A stretch of 64,000 nucleotides of DNA from Bacillota bacterium LX-D (GTDB lineage Bacteria > Bacillota > DUOV01 > Zhaonellaceae), in contig JAVLUO010000003.1 of the NCBI GenBank assembly GCA_031628995.1, positions 62,001-126,000 of the forward strand, read 5' to 3'. Below, one piece after another: positions 25,388-33,841 of this stretch. The stretch's first letter is position 1. Every line of letters starts with the position of its first letter. Made by a program: the position numbers and the translations under genes. The notes beneath the pieces are model-generated. The model had not been told where the DNA came from. It searched no databases and was given only the letters and a program-made list of their open reading frames with translations.

Positions 25388-25781
25388 GGAGAAAAGTAGG
25401 TTTGGTTCAGTCTTTAAGGGAGAAAGTGCCGCCGACTGAAAGCACTTTTAAGATCTGCCCATACTGAAGTTCCCTCCTGAGGTGCAAGCTGAAACTGTAT
25501 AAACAGAAAGTAGGTAAGCCGTCAAACTCTAGACGTTACAAGAGAGAGGGTATCGGATTTTTTCCCGTACTTAATACTTGAGTGGAACTGTTTTGTAGTT
25601 CAACTAGGGTGGTAACACGGAAAGCTTAGCTTCTCGTCCCTAAGGGGCGAGGAGTTTTTTGTTTTATTTACGGAAAATACTCCTGTACCTTATAGAGAGA
25701 GTCTATATCACTGTAGACTAATTAGGGTGGTACCACGGAAACCTGCCGTTTCGTCCCTTAGGGGATAACGGCAGGTTTTTT
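25388..25781 (+). ncRNA. T-box leader with one Stem I and two antiterminator/terminator modules
   Basis: Stem I begins with AAGTAGG (AGTA box, about 25393) and closes near 25513. A first T-box sequence AGGGTGGTAACACGG is at 25606-25620, followed by terminator 1 (25630-25660, GTCCC..GGGGCGAGGAG then T6). A second, AGGGTGGTACCACGG, is at 25724-25738 with a stem-III-like hairpin before it (25700-25720), then terminator 2 (25742-25781, CCTGCCGTT / AACGGCAGG then T6). Both boxes carry TGGT, complementary to an ACCA tRNA end, i.e. discriminator A, which fits tRNA-Tyr or tRNA-Phe better than tRNA-Trp (usually G73). The specifier codon could not be fixed; UAU near 25498 is a weak candidate. It controls DAHP synthase. 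Confidence 0.9.
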
Positions 25782-25816
25782 ATTGGGAAAATATCAAACT
25801 AATTGGAGGAATTAAA

Positions 25817-26833
25817 ATGATTATTGTTATGAAATTAACCGCTAAACAAGAGGAAATTGCCAATGTGGAAAAAAAGCTGAAGGATAATGGCTATCGTTTA
25901 CATCTTATTCAGGGAGTCAAAAGGCTGGTTATTGGAGCTGTAGGTGATAGAAAAGTGCTGCTGGAATCTTTGGGTTTAGAAAGAATGCCGGGAGTTGAAA
26001 AAATTGTACCTATTATGCAGCCCTATAAGTTAGTCAGCAGGGAAGCTAAAGAAGAAAATACCTTAGTAAAAGTTAAGGATGTTGTTATTGGCGGGCAAGA
26101 GGTTGTGGCTATTGCCGGACCATGTGCCGTTGAAAATAGGGATCAACTTTTAACTGCCGCTAAGAGGGTAAAAGAGGCAGGTGCCAAGATTTTGCGAGGC
26201 GGTGCCTTCAAACCTAGAACCTCTCCCTATAGTTTCCAAGGTTTAGAGGAAGAAGGTTTAAAACTATTAACTGAAGCATCTCAGGAAACGGGGCTTCCTA
26301 CTGTAACGGAAGTAATCGATGAGGCTAGTTTAAATTTATCTGTAGAGTATGTGGATATGCTGCAAATAGGGGCTAGGAATATGCAAAATTTCCGTTTGTT
26401 GCAGTTAGCCGGCCGCTCCGGCAAACCCATTCTCTTAAAAAGAGGCGCTTCTTCGACTATTGAAGAATGGTTAATGGCTGCCGAATATATTGCCTCGGAA
26501 GGCAATGGAAATATTGTACTATGCGAACGAGGAATTAGAACCTTTGAAAACGCAACCCGCAATACTTTAGATTTAAGTGCCGTTGCCGTTGCTAAGAACT
26601 TAAGCCATTTGCCGGTTATTGTTGACCCCAGTCATGCAACAGGCCAAACCAAACTCATTGGTCCTATGTCCTTAGGAGCTGTGGCGGCAGGCGCCGATGG
26701 TTTAATTATTGAAGTCCATCCAAATCCAGCAGTTGCCCTTTGCGATGGGCCCCAATCTCTAACAACGGAAGCTTTCTCTGATTTAATGGGGAAATTGCAG
26801 CCGGTGGCACAAGCAGTAGGGCGCAGTTTCTAA
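25817..26833 (+). CDS. aroF: 3-deoxy-7-phosphoheptulonate (DAHP) synthase
   Basis: This enzyme condenses PEP and erythrose-4-phosphate in the first step of the shikimate pathway. The 338-residue product has an N-terminal ferredoxin-like regulatory domain (residues 1-68, KEEIANVEKKLKDNGYR-like region) and the class-I beta barrel with AGPCAVENRDQLL, GGAFKPRTSPYSFQG, LLKRG, and VDPSHATG. The N-terminal domain is typical of the AroF/AroG-beta type found in many Firmicutes and archaea. The start is ATG 25817 with GGAGGA 7 nt upstream. Regulation is by the upstream duplicated T-box. Confidence 0.96.
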   Translation: MIIVMKLTAKQEEIANVEKKLKDNGYRLHLIQGVKRLVIGAVGDRKVLLESLGLERMPGVEKIVPIMQPYKLVSREAKEENTLVKVKDVVIGGQEVVAIAGPCAVENRDQLLTAAKRVKEAGAKILRGGAFKPRTSPYSFQGLEEEGLKLLTEASQETGLPTVTEVIDEASLNLSVEYVDMLQIGARNMQNFRLLQLAGRSGKPILLKRGASSTIEEWLMAAEYIASEGNGNIVLCERGIRTFENATRNTLDLSAVAVAKNLSHLPVIVDPSHATGQTKLIGPMSLGAVAAGADGLIIEVHPNPAVALCDGPQSLTTEAFSDLMGKLQPVAQAVGRSF

Positions 26834-26883
26834 AAACTTGCCTTTTGCCAAATCAGCAGTATAATTAAAAAAATCTCTAAAAT

Positions 26884-26907
26884 AACTTGGCTTTTGCCAA
26901 GTTTTTT
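26884..26907 (+). terminator. Rho-independent terminator of aroF
   Basis: Stem AACTTGGC / GCCAAGTT with a 4-nt loop and TTTTTT tail, 50 bp after the aroF stop. Confidence 0.9.
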
Positions 26908-27030
26908 TAGTTTCAAAAAAATAATAGTTTTTTTCTATTTGCTGTCACAAAATATAGCATAAAATTGTTTATATAATGTAAAGCTCATGAGCAGAACTGC
27001 AATATACAAGTTTAAAAGGGGTGGGTAAAA

Positions 27031-27573
27031 ATTATAGCCGGGGAATCGCTGCCAAACATAATAACAAATGATCTTAAGAGTACCAGTTTCAATGAATTAT
27101 TTGCTAGTTATTATGAGATTATTTGCCGCCAGTTACTGTATTTAACAGGGGACCCAGGAACTGCCGACGATTTAGCCCAGGAAACTTTTCTAAAACTTTA
27201 TACCTCACCCCCTAAGGAATTAACTAATCCCGGCGGCTGGCTCCGCAAAGTGGCTACGAATTTAGCCTATAACTATTTAAAAGGTGAAAAAATTCGCAAA
27301 TCTAAAGAAATTAATACGGAATACGAACGCCTTGATAAAATAATTTCTTTTGATGAAATCTTTATCCGGAGTCAGGAAGTCAGAGAAGTACGCGGGGTTT
27401 TAAAGAAAATGTCCCCTAGAGATCGAATAGGGCTGCTGCTTAAATTCTCTGGATACAGTTATCAGGAAATTGCCCAGGTCCTCGAAATCCAAAAAAGTTC
27501 AGTAGGTACTATACTGGCACGAAGTATGGCCAGATTTAAAGAAGAGTACCTTCGGCAGAAAGGTTGTGAATAA
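27031..27573 (+). CDS. ECF-type sigma factor with apparent ATT start codon
   Basis: The open frame reads through sigma region 2 (FNELFASYYEIICRQLLYLTG, GTADDLAQETFLKLYT, NPGGWLRKVATNLAYNYLK) and region 4 (VLKKMSPRDRIGLLL, YSYQEIAQVLEIQKSSVGT). No ATG, GTG or TTG precedes region 2 in frame: the first is GTG 27250, inside region 2. After the in-frame TAA at 27013 the best-placed codon is ATT 27031, six bases after AAGGGGTGG, with ATA 27034 next. The resulting 180 residues are normal for an ECF sigma. It is co-transcribed with its putative anti-sigma and an ABC transporter. Confidence 0.85.
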   Translation: MIAGESLPNIITNDLKSTSFNELFASYYEIICRQLLYLTGDPGTADDLAQETFLKLYTSPPKELTNPGGWLRKVATNLAYNYLKGEKIRKSKEINTEYERLDKIISFDEIFIRSQEVREVRGVLKKMSPRDRIGLLLKFSGYSYQEIAQVLEIQKSSVGTILARSMARFKEEYLRQKGCE

Positions 27574-27574
27574 A

Positions 27575-28711
27575 ATGTGTCCTGATTTAGGTACTCTGCA
27601 AGCATATTTAGACGGGGAGTTGTCAGTGGAAGAACGGCAGCAGTTGGAGAAGCATTTACAAAGCTGCCACCTTTGCCGCGAACATTTCCAGGAATTAGGG
27701 GATAATGCTTTTTTTACTCAACAGCTTATTACTAACTATGGCCAAGAGATGAATAAAGCTAATTTTGATCGAAAAGCAGCTTGGCAAAAAATTGTGAGTT
27801 CTCAAGTAAAACAGATTAACTCAGCGAAGCTTGAAAAAAGGAAAGGAGTATTTCAAATGTTCAATAAATATAGGAAATGGGCTGCTGTAGCAGCCGGAGT
27901 TGCGGTACTTTGCGGCTCTATGAGCTTTAGCCAGGTACGCAGCGCTGCAGCTAGTTTTTTAAATATCTTTCGGGTAGAAAAATTACAGACTGTAACTTTA
28001 ACTGCTGAAGATTTAAGTGAAGTAAAAAATAAGCTGGATAACAAAGGCACCATTAAGCTAAAGGATTTTGGTAAAGTTAAGATAGCTAATGATTATAACA
28101 GCACAGAAATAACCCTTGAAAAAGCCCAAGGAGAAGCAGATTTCGATTTAAAATTCTTTGCTGAAAACAAAGTTGATCCCGCAAATATTTCCCTGCGTAA
28201 AGAATCGGGTAATCGAATCGATTTTACTTTAAATGTTGATAAGGTTAATAAATTAATTGAATCTTTAGGTGGGAAAACTTTACTGCCAAAAGAATTAGAC
28301 CAGAAAACTTTTTCCATTGTGATTAATGAAGCTTACGTTATGGATTATAACTCTGATGAAAAAGGGAACAGAAATTATTTTAATTATGTGCAAACTAAAA
28401 GCCCTGAGGTTTTAGTTCCTGAGGGTACGAATGTGGAAGCTTTACGCACTGCTTTGCTTGCCCTCCCCTTTTTACCTGAAAATATACGTCAGCAGTTAGC
28501 AGGTATAAAAGATTGGCAGCACACTTTACCTATTCCAAATTTTGAAGGGAATACGAAAGAAGTTCAGGTTGACGGAACGCAAGGAGTTTATCTAGGCAGA
28601 AATAGTAAATGGGGCCAATTATTCTGGCAAAAAGATGGTGTCCTAAATATCCTTAGCGGAAATCTAAATATGGATGAAGCTTTGGAATTAGCCAACGGGT
28701 TAGAGAAATGA
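27575..28711 (+). CDS. Membrane-anchored anti-sigma factor (zf-HC2 type)
   Basis: The N-terminal domain has the zinc anti-sigma motif HLQSCHLC (H-x3-C-x2-C, about residues 27-34), followed by a transmembrane segment (WAAVAAGVAVLCGSMSFS, about residues 105-122) and an extracytoplasmic region of about 250 residues. This plan is that of anti-sigma factors that hold an ECF sigma at the membrane. ATG 27575 has AAAGG 10 nt upstream; GTG 27566, overlapping the sigma gene, is an alternative. It overlaps the ABC ATPase start by 4 bp, so signal sensing and the transporter are probably linked. Confidence 0.85.
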   Translation: MCPDLGTLQAYLDGELSVEERQQLEKHLQSCHLCREHFQELGDNAFFTQQLITNYGQEMNKANFDRKAAWQKIVSSQVKQINSAKLEKRKGVFQMFNKYRKWAAVAAGVAVLCGSMSFSQVRSAAASFLNIFRVEKLQTVTLTAEDLSEVKNKLDNKGTIKLKDFGKVKIANDYNSTEITLEKAQGEADFDLKFFAENKVDPANISLRKESGNRIDFTLNVDKVNKLIESLGGKTLLPKELDQKTFSIVINEAYVMDYNSDEKGNRNYFNYVQTKSPEVLVPEGTNVEALRTALLALPFLPENIRQQLAGIKDWQHTLPIPNFEGNTKEVQVDGTQGVYLGRNSKWGQLFWQKDGVLNILSGNLNMDEALELANGLEK

Positions 28712-29616
28712 TTATAGAAACTCAGAATTTAACCAAACAATTTAATGGTCAAGGCGGGTGCCGAAATATTTGCCTCTCTGTGGAGGAGGGGCAAATTTTC
28801 GGTTTTTTGGGTCATAACGGTGCTGGTAAAAGTACCTTAGTGAAAACCTTAGTAGGTCTTTTACATGCAGACAGCGGCAAAGCTTGGCTTCTGGAAAAAC
28901 CTTTAGGTGATTTAGAGTCCCGGAAGAAAATAGGTTTTTTACCGGAAAATTTTCGTTACCATGATTGGATGACTGGCTTTGAGTTACTTGCTTTTCATGC
29001 TTCCCTATATAAATTGCCGCAAAATATTATTCGCCAGCGCATTCCGGAAGTTTTATTACAAGTAGGGCTTAAAGATTTTAGCAAACAAAAAATAGGCACC
29101 TACAGCAAAGGGATGCAACAGCGTATTGGTTTAGCCTGCGCTTTGCTTTCAGACCCAAAACTATTGTTTTTAGATGAGCCTACTTCAGCTCTCGATCCTT
29201 TAGGCAGGAGAGAAGTTAGGGAGATTATGTTGAAATTGCGGGCAGAAGGAAAAACCATCTTTTTAAACAGCCATTTACTAAGCGAAGTTGAAAACGTTTG
29301 CGACCATGTGGCAGTAATTAAAAGAGGACAAATTGTTGCAGCCGGGACTTTACCGGAATTGCTTCAGGGTTCTGTTGAAGTTACAGTAAGAATAGGCAAT
29401 TTAAATCCGCTGATCCTAGAAGCTATAGGGAATTACGGTAATATCTTGAAAGTAGAAGGGCAAAAGGTAACTGTAGAATTGACAAGCAGAGAAAAAATTC
29501 CTGGTTTAAGTGAACTAATCATTAAAAAACATGGGCAGCTTTATGAACTGGCAACCTACAACTTATTGGAAGAGCTATTTCTAAAATTAATGCAGGAGGA
29601 AACTGAAGCATGTTAG
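28708..29616 (+). CDS. ABC transporter ATP-binding protein
   Basis: A 302-residue ATPase subunit with Walker A GHNGAGKST (about residues 36-44), Q-loop GFLPENF, signature YSKGMQQRIGLACALL, Walker B LLFLDEPTSALDPLG and the switch His in NSHLLSE. The C-terminal 90 residues resemble the NatA/BcrA group. It overlaps the anti-sigma gene (ATGA) and the permease by 7 bp, so the four-gene unit is tightly coupled. Likely exports a peptide, antibiotic or lipid; substrate unknown. Confidence 0.94.
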   Translation: MIIETQNLTKQFNGQGGCRNICLSVEEGQIFGFLGHNGAGKSTLVKTLVGLLHADSGKAWLLEKPLGDLESRKKIGFLPENFRYHDWMTGFELLAFHASLYKLPQNIIRQRIPEVLLQVGLKDFSKQKIGTYSKGMQQRIGLACALLSDPKLLFLDEPTSALDPLGRREVREIMLKLRAEGKTIFLNSHLLSEVENVCDHVAVIKRGQIVAAGTLPELLQGSVEVTVRIGNLNPLILEAIGNYGNILKVEGQKVTVELTSREKIPGLSELIIKKHGQLYELATYNLLEELFLKLMQEETEAC

Positions 29617-30446
29617 TCATAGCCAAAAATACTTTTCAGGAAATAATCCATAAAAAAGTTTTTTTGCTGGTATTATTCCTAACTATAGCTTTTTTAGGTT
29701 TGTACGGTACAGCCTTATACTTTGCATACAAAAATCCCGGCAGTGAAGATATGCTTTACCGTAGTCTGATTCTATCCCAGCTGCTATCCGCAGGGCTTTA
29801 TTTTGCTAGTTTTATTAACGCCTTCTTGGTAGTAGTTGCTTCAGCCGGGGCTATTTCCGCTGAAATTGAAAATGGAACTTTATATGCGATCATACCAAAA
29901 CCTATTAAACGCAGTTCTATTGTTATTGGTAAATTTTTAGGCCTTGGGATTATGCTAATTGTTTATGCAGCCCTATTTTTTGCTTCAATAATCCTTTTAA
30001 CCCAAATTTTAAGCCATTGGAGCTTTACTTTCTTAACTACGGAAGGAATAATTAAAGGGTTGCTGCTTTTTTGTTTGGAGCCTTTAATTTTACTAGGTTT
30101 AGGTATATGGGGAACAACTTTTCTGCCAACAATTAATAATGGAATTTTAATCGTCATGCTTTATGGTCTGGGAATGATTGGTGGAATCATCGAACAAATT
30201 GGTGCCTTAGTTAAAAATACAACAATGGAGCAATTGGGCATTGCCTCTAGTTTGATTATGCCTACGGATGCTATTTACCGCAAAATGACGGGAGATTTGT
30301 TCAATACCGGCCTTATCACTTTCCAAGGAGCAGGTCCTTTCGGTGCGGTTAACCAGCCCAGCAACTGGATGGTTGTCTATGCATTACTTTATTTCATGAT
30401 TTTCTTAATCTGGGGTGTCCATAAATTTAAACAGAGGGACATTTAA
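29610..30446 (+). CDS. ABC-2 type transporter permease
   Basis: A 278-residue membrane protein with six hydrophobic segments (VFLLVLFLTIAFLGLYG, LLSAGLYFASFINAFLVVVA, IMLIVYAALFFASIILL, LLLFCLEPLILLGLGIWG, ILIVMLYGLGMIGGI, WMVVYALLYFMIFLIWGV), and the SAEIENGTLYAIIPKPIKR loop characteristic of ABC-2 permeases. It is the partner of the ATPase encoded upstream. The start has AGGAGGAAAC upstream. Confidence 0.9.
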   Translation: MLVIAKNTFQEIIHKKVFLLVLFLTIAFLGLYGTALYFAYKNPGSEDMLYRSLILSQLLSAGLYFASFINAFLVVVASAGAISAEIENGTLYAIIPKPIKRSSIVIGKFLGLGIMLIVYAALFFASIILLTQILSHWSFTFLTTEGIIKGLLLFCLEPLILLGLGIWGTTFLPTINNGILIVMLYGLGMIGGIIEQIGALVKNTTMEQLGIASSLIMPTDAIYRKMTGDLFNTGLITFQGAGPFGAVNQPSNWMVVYALLYFMIFLIWGVHKFKQRDI

Positions 30447-30470
30447 TGCATGGGGGTATTCCCCCATGCA
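30447..30470. terminator. Strong hairpin after the ABC operon
   Basis: A perfect 10-bp stem TGCATGGGGG / CCCCCATGCA with a TATT loop, just past the permease stop. The following T-run is short (TTT), so termination is likely but not certain. Confidence 0.6.
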
Positions 30471-30521
30471 TTTACTATAAGCATGGAGGCATGACCCCAT
30501 TCTGTTTTTCCAAATTCATTT

Positions 30522-30989
30522 TTACCCTTTCGGTATTTTTTTCACATAAGCCCTAACATCTTGGACCAACTGGACCAATTTAGGAAAAGCCTTAATAGTT
30601 CCTTTAATTACAATGGGTCTGCCTATAGATTCAAGCTGCAGTGTCCGAGAGGTAAAGCCGCCAATATTCATTAAAATGTTTACGGCGGGCATGGTGTTAA
30701 CAAATTTAATTTCTTCCACATTTTTTAAGAAACTATTAAGGTCTTGGAGAGCAGGCAGCAGCAATTTATCCGCACTTTTCCTCCCTAAAGTTGCTACTGT
30801 ATTTCCCCATTCATCCTGACCCCAGATTTTAATTCGGCCAAAATCTTTATTGGTTCCCCGGTCATAAAGGGGTATGGCCATTAGGTCTTTTTCCGTGGGA
30901 ACTTTATTTGGAGATAAGCGTTTTAAATGAAGCCAGGCAGCTACAACAGTTGAGTGTGTTCCACCGTAATCATGATAAATAACTAACAT
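30522..30989 (-). CDS. DUF3189 family protein
   Basis: A 155-residue protein that begins LVIYHDYGGTHSTVVAAWLHL, the hallmark of the DUF3189 family in spore-forming Clostridia (a P-loop-like G-G-T-H-S segment). It also has IWGQDEWGNTVATLGR and a C-terminal RPIVIKGTIKAFPKLVQLVQD. Function unknown. It overlaps the upstream FMN-binding gene by 20 bp, so it is translated from within that gene's end (GGAG upstream of ATG). Confidence 0.82.
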   Translation of the reverse strand: MLVIYHDYGGTHSTVVAAWLHLKRLSPNKVPTEKDLMAIPLYDRGTNKDFGRIKIWGQDEWGNTVATLGRKSADKLLLPALQDLNSFLKNVEEIKFVNTMPAVNILMNIGGFTSRTLQLESIGRPIVIKGTIKAFPKLVQLVQDVRAYVKKIPKG

Positions 30990-32274
30990 ATTTTACTCCT
31001 GTAACTTCAGCCACTTCCGGCTGAAGGGCAACTAAATCTGTCTTGGTAATATCCCGTAAAGCTCCTTTGCCTAATAGCCTGGCTGCCATCTGCATTTCAG
31101 TTACAGCTGCCTGTAAGAAGTTAGCTAAATGCTGAGCTGCTTCGTCTACATTTAATTGATCTGTGTGTTTTCCAGTATATAAAAACAGTTGCGTAGGATT
31201 TGTGCCGACAGGCATTTTTTCCAGCTGAAAATAAGTCAGAGCTACAAGACTAGGCTGTCCTACATAAACTGCATCAGCACCTAGGGCTAATGCTTTTAGA
31301 AAATCGCCAGGGGAGTGGGCCCCGCCGGCAGCAATTAAAGCAATCTTTTTCCGTACATTTTTTTTAACTAAATACTCATGAGCTTTAGGAATGGCATAGA
31401 CAAGAGGAATGCAGAAATTATTAATTGTTAATTCTAGACTATAGGCAGTTCCACCGCCTCCTCCATCTAAAACAATTCCATCAAAGCCTGCCTCAATAGC
31501 CGCATCTAAGTCCCCTGCTAAATCACCAGCAGCTATTTTCACAACTACGGGAACATCTGGATTAATTTCTTTAATGCTTTGAACAAGTTTTTTCCAATCC
31601 CCAGGCCCTTTGACTTCGGGGAAAGTATTTGGGCAAACAGCATCCTGGCCTGACTTCATTTCTAAATGCCGGCGTAAATGTTCTCCAGCTTCCTCATATT
31701 TTACTTCAAATCCATCGCTGGCGGAGGCTCCTTGCCCTACTTTAACTTCGATCATTTCCGCCTGCTGCAGTTCTTGAGGCGTATTACCCCATTTACCCCG
31801 GTTATATTGGACAATATATTTATCTGCTAATTCCCTTTCCTCGGGGATAAAACCTGCTTCCCCTGAATTAACAGCTGTTTGGGCAAGTTTAGCAGCTCTA
31901 GCCATTGCTTTTTTTATTTCCATGCTGACAGAAACTCCGTAACCCATTCCAGTGATCATCAAAGGCATGGAAATTTCCAATGGTTTGGGGCAATTTAAGC
32001 CAATTTTTACTTGGGTATCGATTTGGGCATCCCTTTCTAAGGGCAATTCTTTCATTTGCTTGGGCAGAAATACTAAATCTCGAAAATCAGGATAGTTTTT
32101 TCGGGTAGTTCCTTCCGGCGCATAAAGGGGATTGCCGTTTTTGGCTCTTTGGGCAATCTCCTCCATCAGCAGCCAGGAAAAGTTGTTAACCATAGGCAAC
32201 ATTTTGGCCTGCTCAGCTTTAGACATTTGTTCTAAAAATTTAGCCATTATATTTTGTAGTGTATTTTCAAACAA
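30970..32274 (-). CDS. FMN-binding glutamate-synthase-family protein
   Basis: A 434-residue alpha/beta-barrel protein related to the GltB central/FMN-binding domain and GltB2. It shows PLMITGMGYGVSVS, NSGEAGFIPEER, IVQYNRGKWG, KVGQGASASDGFEV, KIAAGDLAGDLDAAIEAGFDGIVLDGGGGGT, and LGADAVYVGQPSLVAL. It has no amidotransferase domain. I start at TTG 32274 (AAGGGGTG 7 nt upstream), since the longer frame to 32334 runs through that site. Possible role in glutamate or lignin-like oxidoreduction; not determinable from sequence. Confidence 0.85.
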   Translation of the reverse strand: MFENTLQNIMAKFLEQMSKAEQAKMLPMVNNFSWLLMEEIAQRAKNGNPLYAPEGTTRKNYPDFRDLVFLPKQMKELPLERDAQIDTQVKIGLNCPKPLEISMPLMITGMGYGVSVSMEIKKAMARAAKLAQTAVNSGEAGFIPEERELADKYIVQYNRGKWGNTPQELQQAEMIEVKVGQGASASDGFEVKYEEAGEHLRRHLEMKSGQDAVCPNTFPEVKGPGDWKKLVQSIKEINPDVPVVVKIAAGDLAGDLDAAIEAGFDGIVLDGGGGGTAYSLELTINNFCIPLVYAIPKAHEYLVKKNVRKKIALIAAGGAHSPGDFLKALALGADAVYVGQPSLVALTYFQLEKMPVGTNPTQLFLYTGKHTDQLNVDEAAQHLANFLQAAVTEMQMAARLLGKGALRDITKTDLVALQPEVAEVTGVKYVSYLS

Positions 32275-32334
32275 AGTTAAACACCCCTTCAGTTCACTTT
32301 TTTTAGTTTTAACTTTGTTTGCAAAATTATACAT

Positions 32335-32498
32335 AATTTTTTATAGCAAGTCTGCTGCCGGTTGAGCTAACTTTGAGCGTTCGCCTCTTTAATAAAAGTT
32401 ACATGTCCAGAGCACTGTTGTTGTTTAAATTTTTCCGCCACGTTAGTTAAACCATTTGGAATGTATAAACAAAGCATAATGCATTAAGTGTCCTTGAT
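32335..32498. other. Gap with a truncated reading-frame remnant
   Basis: No intact gene. The minus strand encodes 36 codons ending at 32370 (MLCLYIPNGLTNVAEKF, then HVTFIKEANAQS), with no ribosome binding site. It reads like the C-terminal end of a lost gene cut by the biotin segment that begins at 32499. Confidence 0.3.
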
Positions 32499-33839
32499 CT
32501 ATCCTAAAACTTCCTCTATACACTCTGCACACACGTCCACCACAAAACACATATCCTCTCGGCTGATAGTGAGAGGCGGGTTAAAATATAACACATCTCC
32601 CAGGGGACGCAGCAGGGCGCCTTTTTTCAGCGCCTTTTTATAGATTTGATAGCCATACCGGCGCTTACTGTCAAGCGGTTCTTTGGTTTCTTTATTTTTC
32701 ACAAGCTCAATGGCGTTGATTAAACCAATGTGACGGATATCACCTACATATGGATTAGGGGAAAGTTTTTCCTGAATAAGGGAATTAAAATACTGGGAAT
32801 TATCGTTGACATTCTGAATGATGTTTTGATCTTTCAGTATATTCAGCACCTCAAGGGCGGCGGAACAGGCAAGCGGATTACCGCAGTAGGTATGGCTGTG
32901 CATAAACGCTTTGCCCTCATTGTAATCGGCATAAAACGCATTATAGATTTTGTCGGTGGTAACCGCAATGGCCATGGGCATGTATCCGCCGGTCAACCCT
33001 TTTGACAGGCACATCATATCGGGAGAAATGCCGGCGTGTTCACAGGCAAACATTTTTCCCGTTCTGCCGTAACCGGTAGCAATTTCATCGGCAATCAAAT
33101 GCACATTATATTCATCGCAAAGCCGCCGCAGCTTTTTCAGATATGGGGCCGGATATATTTTCATGCCGGCGGCAGCCTGTATAAGCGGCTCTACAATAAA
33201 GGCGCAGGTTTCATTTCCGTACTGCGCAAACGCTTTTTCGGCATTCTCAAAACACTCGGCATTGCAGCATTCACGGCACTTACCGTATTTGCACCGATAG
33301 CAGTCCGGGCTGTCCACCCGGATAATGTCCAACAGCATAGGTTTATAAATTTCGGAATACAAATCCACGCCGCCTACGGACAAAGCGCCCAGCGTTTCCC
33401 CGTGGTAGGCATCGCTCAATGCCATAAAGCGCTTCTTTTGAGGATTCCCTGTCTGGTAATGATACTGGAAGCTCATTTTCATGGCCGCCTCAATGGCTGA
33501 CGATCCGTTATCGGTGAAGAAGAATTTTGTCAAGCCCTTGGGGGTAATTTTAGAGAGCTTATCGCAGAGTTCAATGGCAGGTGCATGGGAAAAGTTGGCA
33601 AAGATAACGTGTTCCAGCCGATCAATCTGTTTTTTGACCGCTTCGTTGATTCTGGGATTGCAGTGACCCAAAAGGTTACACCACCACGAGCTGACCACAT
33701 CCACATAGCGTTTGCCGTCAGCCTCATACAGATATACGCCTTTCGCATGATCAATGACAATAGGAGGAAGTTCCTCATAATCCTTCATCTGGGAGCAGGG
33801 ATGCCAGATATGCTCCAAATCTTTCTTTATGTAGTCCAT
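32499..33839 (-). CDS. bioA: Adenosylmethionine-8-amino-7-oxononanoate aminotransferase
   Basis: BioA transaminates KAPA to DAPA in biotin synthesis using SAM and PLP. The 446-residue product has IWHPCSQM at the start, SSWWCNLLGH, the PLP-related GSSAIEAAMKM, LIADEIATGYGRTG and the catalytic lysine in CLSKGLTGGYMPMA. It contains a cysteine-rich insertion CYRCKYGKCRECCNAEC (about residues 180-196), six Cys in 17 residues, that could bind metal. The start has AAGGAG upstream. It is last in the bioY-B-D-A operon. Confidence 0.96.
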   Translation of the reverse strand: MDYIKKDLEHIWHPCSQMKDYEELPPIVIDHAKGVYLYEADGKRYVDVVSSWWCNLLGHCNPRINEAVKKQIDRLEHVIFANFSHAPAIELCDKLSKITPKGLTKFFFTDNGSSAIEAAMKMSFQYHYQTGNPQKKRFMALSDAYHGETLGALSVGGVDLYSEIYKPMLLDIIRVDSPDCYRCKYGKCRECCNAECFENAEKAFAQYGNETCAFIVEPLIQAAAGMKIYPAPYLKKLRRLCDEYNVHLIADEIATGYGRTGKMFACEHAGISPDMMCLSKGLTGGYMPMAIAVTTDKIYNAFYADYNEGKAFMHSHTYCGNPLACSAALEVLNILKDQNIIQNVNDNSQYFNSLIQEKLSPNPYVGDIRHIGLINAIELVKNKETKEPLDSKRRYGYQIYKKALKKGALLRPLGDVLYFNPPLTISREDMCFVVDVCAECIEEVLG

Positions 33840-33841
33840 AT

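Noticed and set aside
27250-27573. Shorter sigma-factor gene starting at GTG 27250
   Set aside because: This start lies inside sigma region 2; the homologous sequence continues upstream in frame.
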